Source of the DNA: Flagellatimonas centrodinii
Lineage (GTDB): Bacteria > Pseudomonadota > Gammaproteobacteria > Nevskiales > Nevskiaceae
Direction: 5' to 3'
Assembly: GCF_016918765.2 (NCBI RefSeq)
Contig: NZ_CP092104.1
Location: 1,860,001 to 1,924,000, forward strand
Length of the DNA: 64,000 nt
A program made the position numbers and the translations under genes. Every line of letters starts with the position of its first letter. Position 1 is the stretch's first letter. The notes beneath the pieces are model-generated. The model was not told the DNA's origin and searched no databases. It saw only the letters and a program-made list of their open reading frames with translations. Below are positions 25,726 through 34,280 of this stretch, in pieces.

Positions 25726-26776
25726 CGCCGGCGCTGCCGGGCATCAGCCCGCAGTGCCCCAGCGCTGTCTGCCAAGCCTCGGTGTGCCGCTCCCGCGCCA
25801 CGGCAAGTGCCTGCCACAGGCTGCCGTGGTGATCCCAGATGGCGAGTCGGGCAAATGCCGAAAACGCCGGTGGCGGTGGCGGAGCCGTTTGCAACAGGGC
25901 TTGTTGCGCCGTTTGCCAGGCGCTGCCGTCGCGATGCAGCTGCGCCAGATAGGGCTGTACCCGCGCCGCGTAGTAGCGATAGAACACGGTTTCGAGGATG
26001 CGCGCCCGCGGCGTCGGGCGTTGCTGTGGGCACAGCCGCGACAGATCAATGGCCTCCAGGTGATCGGCTGCACGGTTCAGCGCCAGGGTCATCCCCTGCA
26101 CCGACCGCAGCCATCCGCCGCCGTACCCGCTCAGGGCCATTTGCTGCAGCCGCTGCTCCAGCGCCGGCAGTGCGAGGCCGTCGGGCGGCGGCTGGAGCGC
26201 GCGACCACGCGCTGCCAGCCAGCCGAGCTCGGCCAGCGGCGGGGCATCATCGGCACGGACCCAGTCGTTGGCAGCCGAGAAGTGTCGACTGAACTCGTCG
26301 CTGTCGAAGGTGACCTGCCACCACACCGCCGGGATGGTGCCGGCCTTGTCGGCGGCGATGGTATCCAGACGGTCACGCCATTCCGGGTCTGCGGTGTCAT
26401 CCGGCTGCGCGTGCAGCCAGGTCCGGCAGCGGTCGAGGCGATGGGCGAACCGCAACTCGTAGTCCAGGCGCTGGCTGGCGGGCCAGTAGCGTCCGAGAAT
26501 GCTGTTGCGCTCCGCCACCAGCTGGGTGAGGTTGCAGCGGTTGAAGTCGTCCAGCTCCAACAACCGTGCACGCACCTCGGGTGCCGCCAGTTGTCGGTCC
26601 CGATGCGAGGGGTATGCGAGAGGGGCGGGCCAGTCCAGCGGCGCCACCGGCTGGTCGCTGGCCCGGGCAACGCGGGCGGCGTAGTCCTCAAGCATGCGTG
26701 CCGGGTGTCCGCGGTCGCAGGCGACGACCGCCCACAGCAGCGGCAGCAGCAGCACGAGCACCCGGTAACCTTTCAT
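25709..26776 (-). CDS. DUF3080 lipoprotein
   Basis: A 355-residue predicted lipoprotein: signal peptide YRVLVLLLPLLWAVVAC with lipobox Cys20. The mature part is mostly helical and matches the DUF3080 pattern (LDDFNRCNLTQLVAERNSILGRYWPASQRLDYELRF, with conserved-looking Cys residues). Function is unknown. The start is the ATG before MKGYRVLVL; 21 upstream in-frame residues would spoil the signal. It is the only gene between yrfG and the FKBP terminator on this strand. Confidence 0.8.
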   Translation of the reverse strand: MKGYRVLVLLLPLLWAVVACDRGHPARMLEDYAARVARASDQPVAPLDWPAPLAYPSHRDRQLAAPEVRARLLELDDFNRCNLTQLVAERNSILGRYWPASQRLDYELRFAHRLDRCRTWLHAQPDDTADPEWRDRLDTIAADKAGTIPAVWWQVTFDSDEFSRHFSAANDWVRADDAPPLAELGWLAARGRALQPPPDGLALPALEQRLQQMALSGYGGGWLRSVQGMTLALNRAADHLEAIDLSRLCPQQRPTPRARILETVFYRYYAARVQPYLAQLHRDGSAWQTAQQALLQTAPPPPPAFSAFARLAIWDHHGSLWQALAVARERHTEAWQTALGHCGLMPGSAGANPAD

Positions 26777-26830
26777 GCCGACAGCCTGCCGGGATTGTCG
26801 GCGGACCGCGAATCGTGCAAGCGCTGCCGG

Positions 26831-26868
26831 AAACGACAACGGCCGGCGCAGAGGCCGGCCGTTGTCGT
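26831..26868 (-). terminator. Intrinsic-type terminator of the FKBP isomerase gene
   Basis: A 15-bp perfect stem (ACGACAACGGCCGGC with GCCGGCCGTTGTCGT, loop of 6) lies 15 bp past the FKBP stop. On the minus strand it is followed by a short run of T (UUUCC). The stem is strong and the U-tract weak. It separates the FKBP gene from the DUF3080 gene. Confidence 0.75.
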
Positions 26869-26882
26869 GACTGCGTGCCGGC

Positions 26883-27617
26883 TTACTCGGCCTGCGCGTC
26901 GCCGATGCTGATCAGCTCGACCTCGAATACCAGGGTCTCGTTGGGGCCGATCTTGGCGCCGGCACCGCGCTCGCCATAGCCCAGCTCGGCCGGGATCACG
27001 AAGCGATATTTGGCACCCGGCGTCATCAGCTGCACGCCCTCGGTCCAGCCTGGGATCACGTTGGCCAGCGGGAAGGTCACCGGCTCGCCGCGCGCGTACG
27101 AGCTGTCGAACTCGGTGCCGTCGATCAGCGTGCCGCGGTAGTGGACGGTGACGCTGTCCTCGGCGGTCGGGTTGGCGCCTTCGCCGGCGGTCAGCACTTC
27201 GTACTGCAGGCCCGATTCGGTGGTGGTGACACCCTCACGGGCACCGTTCTCGGCCAGGTAGGCCTTGCCCTTCTCGGCACTGGCGCTCGCCATTTCAGCG
27301 CGTTCCTTCATCTGCTTTTCCTGCATGGCCTTGGCGACGGTGTTCTTCACCGCCTCGCGGGCGGCGTCATCAAGCTTGGGCTCGGCGCCACTGATGGCAT
27401 CGTCGAGACCGGCCTTGAGCGCGGCGATATCGACATCGTCCTTGACCGGAGCCAGGGAGGTGCCAAGGTCGATGCCGATGGCATAGCCGAATTTCTGGGC
27501 ATCGGACTCCAGCGTGACGGCACCGCCGCCGGTCGAGTCGGGGGCGCCATTGGGCGAGCAGGCCGAGATCAGGCCGGTGACGGCCGCGATGGCCAGCAGG
27601 CGTGTTGCGTGAGACAT
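26883..27617 (-). CDS. FKBP-type peptidyl-prolyl isomerase, lipoprotein (FkpA/Mip-like)
   Basis: A 244-residue protein with a lipobox (GLISAC, about residue 20). The N-terminal dimerisation part is [20 protein letters not shown] plus a long charged helix ([20 protein letters not shown]). The C-terminal FKBP domain has [32 protein letters not shown] and [22 protein letters not shown]. It would assist periplasmic protein folding through proline isomerisation. The start with a GGAATCTCC-like upstream region gives a proper signal peptide; its own terminator follows. Confidence 0.92.
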   Translation of the reverse strand: MSHATRLLAIAAVTGLISACSPNGAPDSTGGGAVTLESDAQKFGYAIGIDLGTSLAPVKDDVDIAALKAGLDDAISGAEPKLDDAAREAVKNTVAKAMQEKQMKERAEMASASAEKGKAYLAENGAREGVTTTESGLQYEVLTAGEGANPTAEDSVTVHYRGTLIDGTEFDSSYARGEPVTFPLANVIPGWTEGVQLMTPGAKYRFVIPAELGYGERGAGAKIGPNETLVFEVELISIGDAQAE

Positions 27618-27686
27618 GGAGATTCCTTGCGGAGGGTGAATGGGAAAAGCATGTCGGGCTGTCTGGCGTCCGACCAATCGTTGATT

Positions 27687-30197
27687 CTAGCGGCTCCCGT
27701 TGGTGTCCGCCGGGGCCTCGACGTCGCCACTGCCGGGTTTGCGCCGTTGCAGCAGCTGCAGCAGCGTCTGACGGGCTTCATCGGACAGAAGTTCCAGCGA
27801 ACGCTCGGCGATGCGGTCGATACGGGCATCCACGGCCAGGGTCCGCTCGGCCGTCTCGGTCACCAGGCCGACGTCAATCAGGGTGTTGAGATACCCGCGG
27901 AACAGCGTCTTGTCGAAAAACTCCGGGGCGTCGCGACCGGTCAGCAGCGCCATACGCTCCGCGAGCAGTCGGCAGTCGGCTTCGAAGCGCTCACGCGGCA
28001 ACTTCTGCTGATTGCGTCGCTCATCCGCGAGCAGCAGGGCGGTCATGCAGTAGCGCTCGAGGGTCTCGCCCATGACCCGCCCCAGCATCGACAAGGTGGA
28101 GTACGACGGATTGGTGACCTCCGGTCGGCGCAGACGATGGTCGTCCTCGCGCTCCAGCAGCCCCAGTTGCAGCATGACGTCGAGGCAGCGCCGGGTCACG
28201 GTCTCGACTTCTTCGGCCGGCCAGGGCAGGAAGAACTCGGTACGCAGGAACGGATAGAGCGCCCGCACGCCGGTGACGATGGCCTCTTCGCTCAGCAGCC
28301 ACCGGGTCCGGTACAGGTTGGCGATCAGGCCGGGGATGGCGAACAAGTGCTGGATGTTGTTGCGGTTGTAGGTCATCAGCACCGCATCACGCCCGGCGAC
28401 GCCGTAGACGTCGCCCCAGGGGTGGCTGACCCTGGCGATACGCGCGATGGGCACCGCCCAGTCCACCACTGCCGCGGGCGACGACTCTGGGAGCACCTGG
28501 TCAGGGCCCAGTGGCAGCCCCTTGAGCAGCCAGATCAGGTGGCCGATCTGCTCGATGAACTCGTCGCGGGATACGACCCGCTGCGGGCTGGCCAACAATG
28601 CGACAGCGGCAAGGCCGTTGGGATTGGCCACGGCAGCCGCATTGGTCCGCTGCGCGGTCTCGAAGGCGAGGTCGCTGACGAAGCGCTTGAACCCCTCGGG
28701 CTTGGCATCGCTGTCGGCCACCAGGGTGTCGCGCCAACCGGGCAGGTGGCGGTCGGCATGGTCCTGCAGCAACACCGGTTCGCCGAAGTTGATGTAGGCC
28801 TTGCCATAGCTCTTCGACAGGATCTTGCCCGCCTTCAGCAGGCCGTCGGCCGACTCCTTGGTTTTCTGGGCGCCGCGCAGTTCCTTCGAATAGCTCGCCA
28901 CTTCCCAGCATTTGTCGTAGCCGATGAACACCGGTACCAGCGCCACCTTGCGCGAACGCTGCCGCAGGCTGGCCTCCACGATCATCGACATCAGGCCGGT
29001 CTTCGGCGCCAGCAGCCGCCCGGTTCGGCTGCGACCGCCCTCCGGGAAGAACTCGATGGAGTAGCCGCGCTGGATCAGGGCATCGACATAGGCGCGGAAC
29101 ACGGCGGTGTAGAGCCGGTTGCCGGCAAAGGTGCGGCGCATGTAGAAGGCCCCACAGCGGCGCAGCAACCCCCCCACCGGCCAGAAATTGAGGTTGATGC
29201 CGGCGGCGATATGCGGCGGCACCAGGCCGCCGTGGTAGAGCGCATAGCTCACCAGCAGATAGTCGGCATGACTGCGATGCGAGGGCACGTAGATGATCTC
29301 GTGCCCCTGGGCCCACTCCCGGACCCGCTCCAGCCCACGGACATCGATGTCGCGGAACACGCGCTTGAACACCATGCCACCGAGAAAGCGTTCCAGCAGG
29401 TTGATGCTGGCATTGGAATAGTCGGCGGCGATCTCTTCCGCATAGCGACGCGCCTTTCGCAGGATCTCCGAGTGCTTGCCCTCACCGCTGGCAGCCTCGG
29501 CCTCGATGGCGGCCTGCACACCGTGGCTGACCAGCAGGCCGTCCACCACCACCTGGCGACGCAGCAGCGTCGGCCCCAGGGCCGCCGTACGCGCCCGCAG
29601 GAAGTGGAAGTGCAGGACGCGGGTGAGCTTGCGCTGACCCAGCGCCGCATTCGGCGCGCGGTCCATGTATTCACGGAACGGCAGCGGCAGCCCGAAGTTG
29701 GCCAGCACGCTGCGGCCGTTGGCCAGCATGATGAACAGCTTGCGAATGCGGCCGGCCTGCACGCTGTCGGCGAACAGCAGCCGGAACAGGCTGGTTTCCG
29801 AGCCCGGGTCGCGGCCCCAGAACACCGACACCGGGACCACCTGGGCATCGAAATCGCGGGTGCTGGCCGCGGTTTCGATCAGGGTCGACAACTCGGTTGC
29901 CTGACGGCGTTCCTCCAGCAGCGCCGGCAGATACACCACGGCCGGACGGTTCACCGTGGGGAAATCAGCGCCGGTACGTGCCGGCCGCGGCAGCCCGAGG
30001 TCACTGCAGATGCGGTCGAGTACGAACAGGTCACTCCAGTCCCGCGTGGCCAGCACGTAGACGACTGGCTTGTTCGGGTCCAGTTTCAGCTGATCACCCA
30101 GCGGTGTGGGTATGGTCCGGTAGCGGACATAGCGACTGAATGGGCGAAAGATCGCCCAGGCCAGCGCATACAGCATGCCTGCAATGGTGCCTGCCAT
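27687..30197 (-). CDS. plsB: Glycerol-3-phosphate 1-O-acyltransferase PlsB
   Basis: The protein is about 836 residues (E. coli 807). The acyltransferase motifs are YVPSHRSHADYLLVSY (block I, HX4D), GAFYMRRTFAGNRLY (block II), and IEFFPEGGRSRTGRLL (block III). It is an inner-membrane enzyme that acylates position 1 of glycerol-3-phosphate from acyl-ACP or acyl-CoA. The start is the ATG preceded by GGGAGGG; two other in-frame ATGs exist nearby. plsY, for the alternative PlsX/Y route, is also present at 43.8 kb. Confidence 0.95.
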   Translation of the reverse strand: MAGTIAGMLYALAWAIFRPFSRYVRYRTIPTPLGDQLKLDPNKPVVYVLATRDWSDLFVLDRICSDLGLPRPARTGADFPTVNRPAVVYLPALLEERRQATELSTLIETAASTRDFDAQVVPVSVFWGRDPGSETSLFRLLFADSVQAGRIRKLFIMLANGRSVLANFGLPLPFREYMDRAPNAALGQRKLTRVLHFHFLRARTAALGPTLLRRQVVVDGLLVSHGVQAAIEAEAASGEGKHSEILRKARRYAEEIAADYSNASINLLERFLGGMVFKRVFRDIDVRGLERVREWAQGHEIIYVPSHRSHADYLLVSYALYHGGLVPPHIAAGINLNFWPVGGLLRRCGAFYMRRTFAGNRLYTAVFRAYVDALIQRGYSIEFFPEGGRSRTGRLLAPKTGLMSMIVEASLRQRSRKVALVPVFIGYDKCWEVASYSKELRGAQKTKESADGLLKAGKILSKSYGKAYINFGEPVLLQDHADRHLPGWRDTLVADSDAKPEGFKRFVSDLAFETAQRTNAAAVANPNGLAAVALLASPQRVVSRDEFIEQIGHLIWLLKGLPLGPDQVLPESSPAAVVDWAVPIARIARVSHPWGDVYGVAGRDAVLMTYNRNNIQHLFAIPGLIANLYRTRWLLSEEAIVTGVRALYPFLRTEFFLPWPAEEVETVTRRCLDVMLQLGLLEREDDHRLRRPEVTNPSYSTLSMLGRVMGETLERYCMTALLLADERRNQQKLPRERFEADCRLLAERMALLTGRDAPEFFDKTLFRGYLNTLIDVGLVTETAERTLAVDARIDRIAERSLELLSDEARQTLLQLLQRRKPGSGDVEAPADTNGSR

Positions 30198-30232
30198 TCC
30201 CCTGTGGCCCTCCCGGACCGGTCCTGTGAGCG

Positions 30233-30249
30233 CCACCGGTGACCGGTGG
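30233..30249. promoter_or_regulatory. 17-bp palindrome between plsB and the DUF4112 gene
   Basis: CCACCGGT-G-ACCGGTGG is a perfect inverted repeat with a one-base centre, located 36 bp upstream of plsB and upstream of the divergent DUF4112 gene. Its size and position fit a dimeric repressor operator. I do not recognise the sequence as a known FabR or similar site. Confidence 0.4.
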
Positions 30250-30299
30250 TCGTTTACGCTTATTCGATGAAAAGTCTAAACCAAGCGGGCGGCGGACCC

Positions 30300-30782
30300 A
30301 TGACAGAGGCTGCCGAGGCCGCCGGACGCGCTCGCCAACGCCTGCGGCGACTGGCCTGGTGGCTGGACGAGCGCTTCCGTATTCCGGGGACCCGTTTCCG
30401 CTTCGGTGTTGAATCGCTGCTGGGGTTGATACCGCTTGGCGGCGACCTGCTGGGGCTGGCGCTGTCCGCCTATGCGGTACAGCAGGCGGTGGTGCTGGGC
30501 GCCCCGCGCCGACTGGTAGTGCGGATGTTGGGCAATGTGGGCATCGATTTCCTGCTGGGGCTGCTGCCTGGGGTGGGGGACCTGGCCGACATGGCATTCA
30601 AGGCCAATACGCGCAACCTCCGGCTGCTGGAGGCGCATCTGGATGCCCTCGACCCGCCACCCGCCGCAGCGCCCGCTCGCCAGCTGGGGCGCCGCATCGG
30701 CGGCGCGCTGTTGTGGGTCGTGCTGATGGGCCTCGGGTTGGCGGCGGTGGTGGCGGTGGTACGGGCCCTGCTGGGGAACTGA
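30300..30782 (+). CDS. DUF4112 membrane protein
   Basis: About 160 residues. The conserved part RRLAWWLDERFRIPGTRFRFGVESLLGLIPLGGDLLG is typical of DUF4112, followed by NVGIDFLLGLLPGVGDLADMAFKANTRN and a C-terminal transmembrane helix (LLWVVLMGLGLAAVVAVV). Function is unknown. The start is uncertain; an ATG at 30267 would add 11 residues. It is divergent from plsB and 70 bp upstream of the peptide transporter. Confidence 0.8.
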   Translation: MTEAAEAAGRARQRLRRLAWWLDERFRIPGTRFRFGVESLLGLIPLGGDLLGLALSAYAVQQAVVLGAPRRLVVRMLGNVGIDFLLGLLPGVGDLADMAFKANTRNLRLLEAHLDALDPPPAAAPARQLGRRIGGALLWVVLMGLGLAAVVAVVRALLGN

Positions 30783-30852
30783 AGTCGCATTGACCCGCTC
30801 GGGCAATTGCCGCACCTTGCAGCCACGCCCGCCACCACCGGAGTTGCCGTCC

Positions 30853-32328
30853 ATGCCGTCCGCCACCTGGTTCGGTCAGCCACGAGGGCTGGCCACCCTG
30901 TTCTTCACCGAGATGTGGGAGCGCTTCAGTTATTACGGGATGCGCGCCATCCTGGTGCTGGCCATGGTGGCAGCAGTGGAGACTGGTGGGCTCGGACTGG
31001 ATGACGCGACCGCCACCGCGATCTACGGGCTATATACGGCGGCGGTCTACCTATTGGCCGTGCCCGGTGGGTGGGTGGCGGACCGCATCATCGGGCAGCG
31101 GCAAGCCATCTGGTATGGCGGTATCGTCATCACGCTGGGGCACTTCACAATGGCGGTGCCGGCAGTCCCGACGTTCTATGTCGGCCTCGTGCTCATCGTC
31201 ATCGGTACCGGCCTGCTCAAGCCCAACATCAGCACGCTGGTGGGCGAGCTGTATCCGCAGGGCGGGGCACGACGGGATGCCGGGTTCTCGGTGTTCTACA
31301 TGGGCATCAACATTGGCGCATTCCTGGGGCCGTTGATCTGCGGCTGGCTGGGCGAGAAAGTGAACTGGCATGCCGGATTCGCTGCCGCCGGTGTCGGCAT
31401 GCTGCTGGGGCTTGCGCAGTTCCATCTGACCGGACGGCACCTCGGCATGGCCGGGCAGCACCCGTCGCCAGAAGCCCCGGCAGCACGACGTCGCGACTAC
31501 ATTGCGGTCTGGGCCGGGTTGGCGCTGCTGCTGGCGATGGTGCTGTCCGCACTCGGCGGTTGGTGGGTGATCGATCCGGTACGGCTGGCACAGCACGCGG
31601 TGGGGGTGATCATCGGTGGTGCGGCACTGTTTTTCCTCTGGGCGATGCTGTTCGCCGGGCTCGACGGGCTGGAGAAGCGTCGGGTCGGTGTCATCGCCGT
31701 GCTGTTCGTGGCCTCGGCAGTGTTCTGGAGTGGCTTCGAGCAGGCCGGCTCATCGTTCAACCTGTTTGCCGAGCGCTACACCGACCGCATGATTTTCGGT
31801 TGGGAGATGCCCGCCAGCTGGCTGCAGTCGGTGAATCCGCTGTTCATCATCCTGTTTGCGCCGATGTTCGCCGCCCTCTGGGTGCATCTGGCGCGGCGCA
31901 ATCTGGCGCCGTCAACGCCGCTCAAGTTTGCCCTCGGGCTGTTGCAGCTGGCGGCCGGATTCGCCGTGCTGTGGGTGGCGTCGCACGCGGTGATGGCGGG
32001 TGACAAGGTCCTGCCGACCTGGCTGATTCTCACCTATCTGCTCCACACCACGGGCGAGCTGTGCCTGTCGCCGGTGGGGCTGTCGGCGGTGACCCAACTG
32101 GCGCCCCGCCGCATGGTCGGCCAGATGATGGGCGCCTGGTTCATGGCCACCGCACTGGGTAACCTCATCGGCGGTTTGATCGCCGGTCATTTCGGCCAGG
32201 AGGCGCTGGCGCAGATGCCCGCACGGTTGGCCACCATCGTCTGGGTGGTGGGCGGTACCGGCCTGCTGATGCTGTTGCTGGCGCGCCCGGTGGCGCGGCT
32301 GGCGCGTTCCCCTGTCGAGGAGTCCTGA
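30853..32328 (+). CDS. POT/PTR-family proton-dependent oligopeptide transporter
   Basis: A 491-residue protein with about 12-14 transmembrane helices. The ExxER motif is FFTEMWERFSYYGMRAIL, and the PTR2 signature region is GGWVADRIIGQRQAIWYGG, followed by GTGLLKPNISTLVGELY. These proteins import di- and tripeptides with protons. The start ATG removes a Pro-rich 21-residue extension that does not fit the family. It ends 3 bp before the M2 peptidase gene, a pairing that makes sense for peptide use. Confidence 0.92.
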   Translation: MPSATWFGQPRGLATLFFTEMWERFSYYGMRAILVLAMVAAVETGGLGLDDATATAIYGLYTAAVYLLAVPGGWVADRIIGQRQAIWYGGIVITLGHFTMAVPAVPTFYVGLVLIVIGTGLLKPNISTLVGELYPQGGARRDAGFSVFYMGINIGAFLGPLICGWLGEKVNWHAGFAAAGVGMLLGLAQFHLTGRHLGMAGQHPSPEAPAARRRDYIAVWAGLALLLAMVLSALGGWWVIDPVRLAQHAVGVIIGGAALFFLWAMLFAGLDGLEKRRVGVIAVLFVASAVFWSGFEQAGSSFNLFAERYTDRMIFGWEMPASWLQSVNPLFIILFAPMFAALWVHLARRNLAPSTPLKFALGLLQLAAGFAVLWVASHAVMAGDKVLPTWLILTYLLHTTGELCLSPVGLSAVTQLAPRRMVGQMMGAWFMATALGNLIGGLIAGHFGQEALAQMPARLATIVWVVGGTGLLMLLLARPVARLARSPVEES

Positions 32329-32331
32329 TTC

Positions 32332-34278
32332 ATGTCGAAGTTCGCGGTCGCCCTGTTGATCATTCTGTGTCTGCCGGGATGTCGCTCCGGTGATGACGGC
32401 GCCACAGCGCCGGCTACCGCAACGCCGGCCATCCCCACGCCAGGCGAGGCAGACGCGCTGGTGGCCGATATCAACCGCTATCAATACGACAATGCCGCAC
32501 GTCTGTCGGCGGCGTTCTGGGTGGCCGCGACCTATATCAACGACGACAGCCAGCGGCTGTCAGCGGCAGCCGGCGAGGAACTACTGAGGGAGTCCGCGCG
32601 CAATCTAGAGGCGGCCAAGCGCTTTGTCGGGGTCGACGGCCTGAAGGCCGACACCGCGCGTGCCCTCATGCTGCTGCGCAATGTCGCGGCGCCGGCTCCA
32701 TCGGCGCCGGCGTTGCAGGGCGAACTGGCCGAGCTGATGGCGCGGATGGAAGCCAACTACGGTGCCGCCAAGTGGTGTCCGGATGGCGACCTGCCCTGTC
32801 TGTCGCTGCCCGAAATCGAGAAGGTCATCAACAATGTCGATCTGGATCACACCCCGGACGAGATCGCTGCCGCCTGGGCAGGCTGGCATGAGACCGCACG
32901 TCCTATCCGCGACGACTATGTGCGTTTCGTCGAGTTGATGAACACCGGCGCCCGCGAGATGGGGGCCGCCGATGCGGGTGAAGTGTGGCGCGGCGGGTAT
33001 GACATGCCGGCCGACGCTTTCGCCAGTGAAGTGGAACGGCTGTGGTCGGAAGTGTCGCCACTCTATGAGGCGCTGCATTGTCAGGTGCGGGCGCGGCTGA
33101 GCCAGCGCTACGGTGAAGCGGTGGTGCCGGCGGACGGGCTGATCCCCGCCCACCTGCTCGGCAATATGTGGGCGCAGCAGTGGGCCAATCTGTATCCCCT
33201 GATGACCCCGTATCCCGGTATCGGCGACCTGGATGTCACGACCCCGCTGGTGGCGCGCCGCGACGCCGCGTTGGCCGCGCGCAAGGCCGATTTCAAGGGC
33301 ACGCCGACAGCGCTCGAGTTGGCCGACATGGAGCAGGCGGCCGATCGTGACATCGCCATCGAGATGACCCGCATCGCCGAGGATTTCTACGCCTCACTGG
33401 GCTTTCCGGCCTTGCCCGACAGCTTCTGGGCGCGGTCACTGCTGGTCAAGCCGCGCGACCGCGAGGTGGTTTGTCATGCCAGCGCCTGGGACATGAACTA
33501 CCAGGGCGACGTGCGTATCAAGCAGTGCATCGAGCCGGACGAGGAACAGCTGACCACCATTCATCACGAGCTCGGGCATGTTTACTACTACCTGATGTAC
33601 AACGACCTGCCGCCGCTGTTCCAGACCGGAGCTCATGATGGCTTTCACGAGGCCATTGGCGACACCATCACGCTCAGCCTCACGCCAGCGCATCTCGCCA
33701 AGGTCGGCTTGGTGGGGTCGGCCACGATCAGCGACGAGGCGGTCATCAACCAGCAGATGAAGTTGGCACTCGACAAGATCACCTTCCTGCCCTGGGGCAA
33801 GTTGGTCGATCAATGGCGGTGGGACGTCTTCGCCGGACGCACGCCACCGGCTGCCTACAACAGCGATTGGTGGGCGCTGCGGGCCCGCTACCAGGGGGTG
33901 GCACCGCCGCTTCCCCGCGCAGCCGACGACTTTGATCCCGGCGCCAAGTACCACATCCCCGGCAACACGCCTTACACCCGCTACTTCCTCTCCTTCGTGT
34001 TGCAGTTCCAGTTCCAGAAAGCCCTGTGTGAGGCAGCCGGACACGAGGGGCCGCTCTATGACTGCGACATCTACGGCAATGCCGCTGCCGGCCAACGGCT
34101 GCGTGCGATGCTGGCGCTAGGCGCCAGTCAGCCCTGGCAGGACAGCCTGGAGGCACTGACCGGCACGCGCCAGATGAGTGCTGCACCGCTGGTGGAGTAC
34201 TTCACCCCGCTGCTCGACTGGCTTGCCGCGCAGAATCAGGGGCTCAGCTGCGGCTGGCCCGGGCAGGCGGGGGGCTGA
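32332..34278 (+). CDS. M2-family peptidyl-dipeptidase (ACE-like), lipoprotein
   Basis: A 648-residue metallopeptidase. The lipobox (CLPGC) predicts an exported, membrane-anchored protein. The zinc motif is HHELGH (His412, Glu413, His416) with the third ligand Glu440 in FHEAIGDTITLS, exactly the HExxH...E pattern of angiotensin-converting enzyme. It would release dipeptides from peptide C-termini outside the cytoplasm. With the POT transporter 3 bp upstream, it forms a simple digest-and-import unit; the cyclic-nucleotide-binding patatin follows after 2 bp. Confidence 0.93.
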   Translation: MSKFAVALLIILCLPGCRSGDDGATAPATATPAIPTPGEADALVADINRYQYDNAARLSAAFWVAATYINDDSQRLSAAAGEELLRESARNLEAAKRFVGVDGLKADTARALMLLRNVAAPAPSAPALQGELAELMARMEANYGAAKWCPDGDLPCLSLPEIEKVINNVDLDHTPDEIAAAWAGWHETARPIRDDYVRFVELMNTGAREMGAADAGEVWRGGYDMPADAFASEVERLWSEVSPLYEALHCQVRARLSQRYGEAVVPADGLIPAHLLGNMWAQQWANLYPLMTPYPGIGDLDVTTPLVARRDAALAARKADFKGTPTALELADMEQAADRDIAIEMTRIAEDFYASLGFPALPDSFWARSLLVKPRDREVVCHASAWDMNYQGDVRIKQCIEPDEEQLTTIHHELGHVYYYLMYNDLPPLFQTGAHDGFHEAIGDTITLSLTPAHLAKVGLVGSATISDEAVINQQMKLALDKITFLPWGKLVDQWRWDVFAGRTPPAAYNSDWWALRARYQGVAPPLPRAADDFDPGAKYHIPGNTPYTRYFLSFVLQFQFQKALCEAAGHEGPLYDCDIYGNAAAGQRLRAMLALGASQPWQDSLEALTGTRQMSAAPLVEYFTPLLDWLAAQNQGLSCGWPGQAGG

Positions 34279-34280
34279 GC

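Noticed and set aside
27141-30242. 1033-codon open frame on the plus strand opposite plsB
   Set aside because: It is the antisense shadow of a well-supported gene in GC-rich DNA; its composition is low-complexity and no domain is visible.
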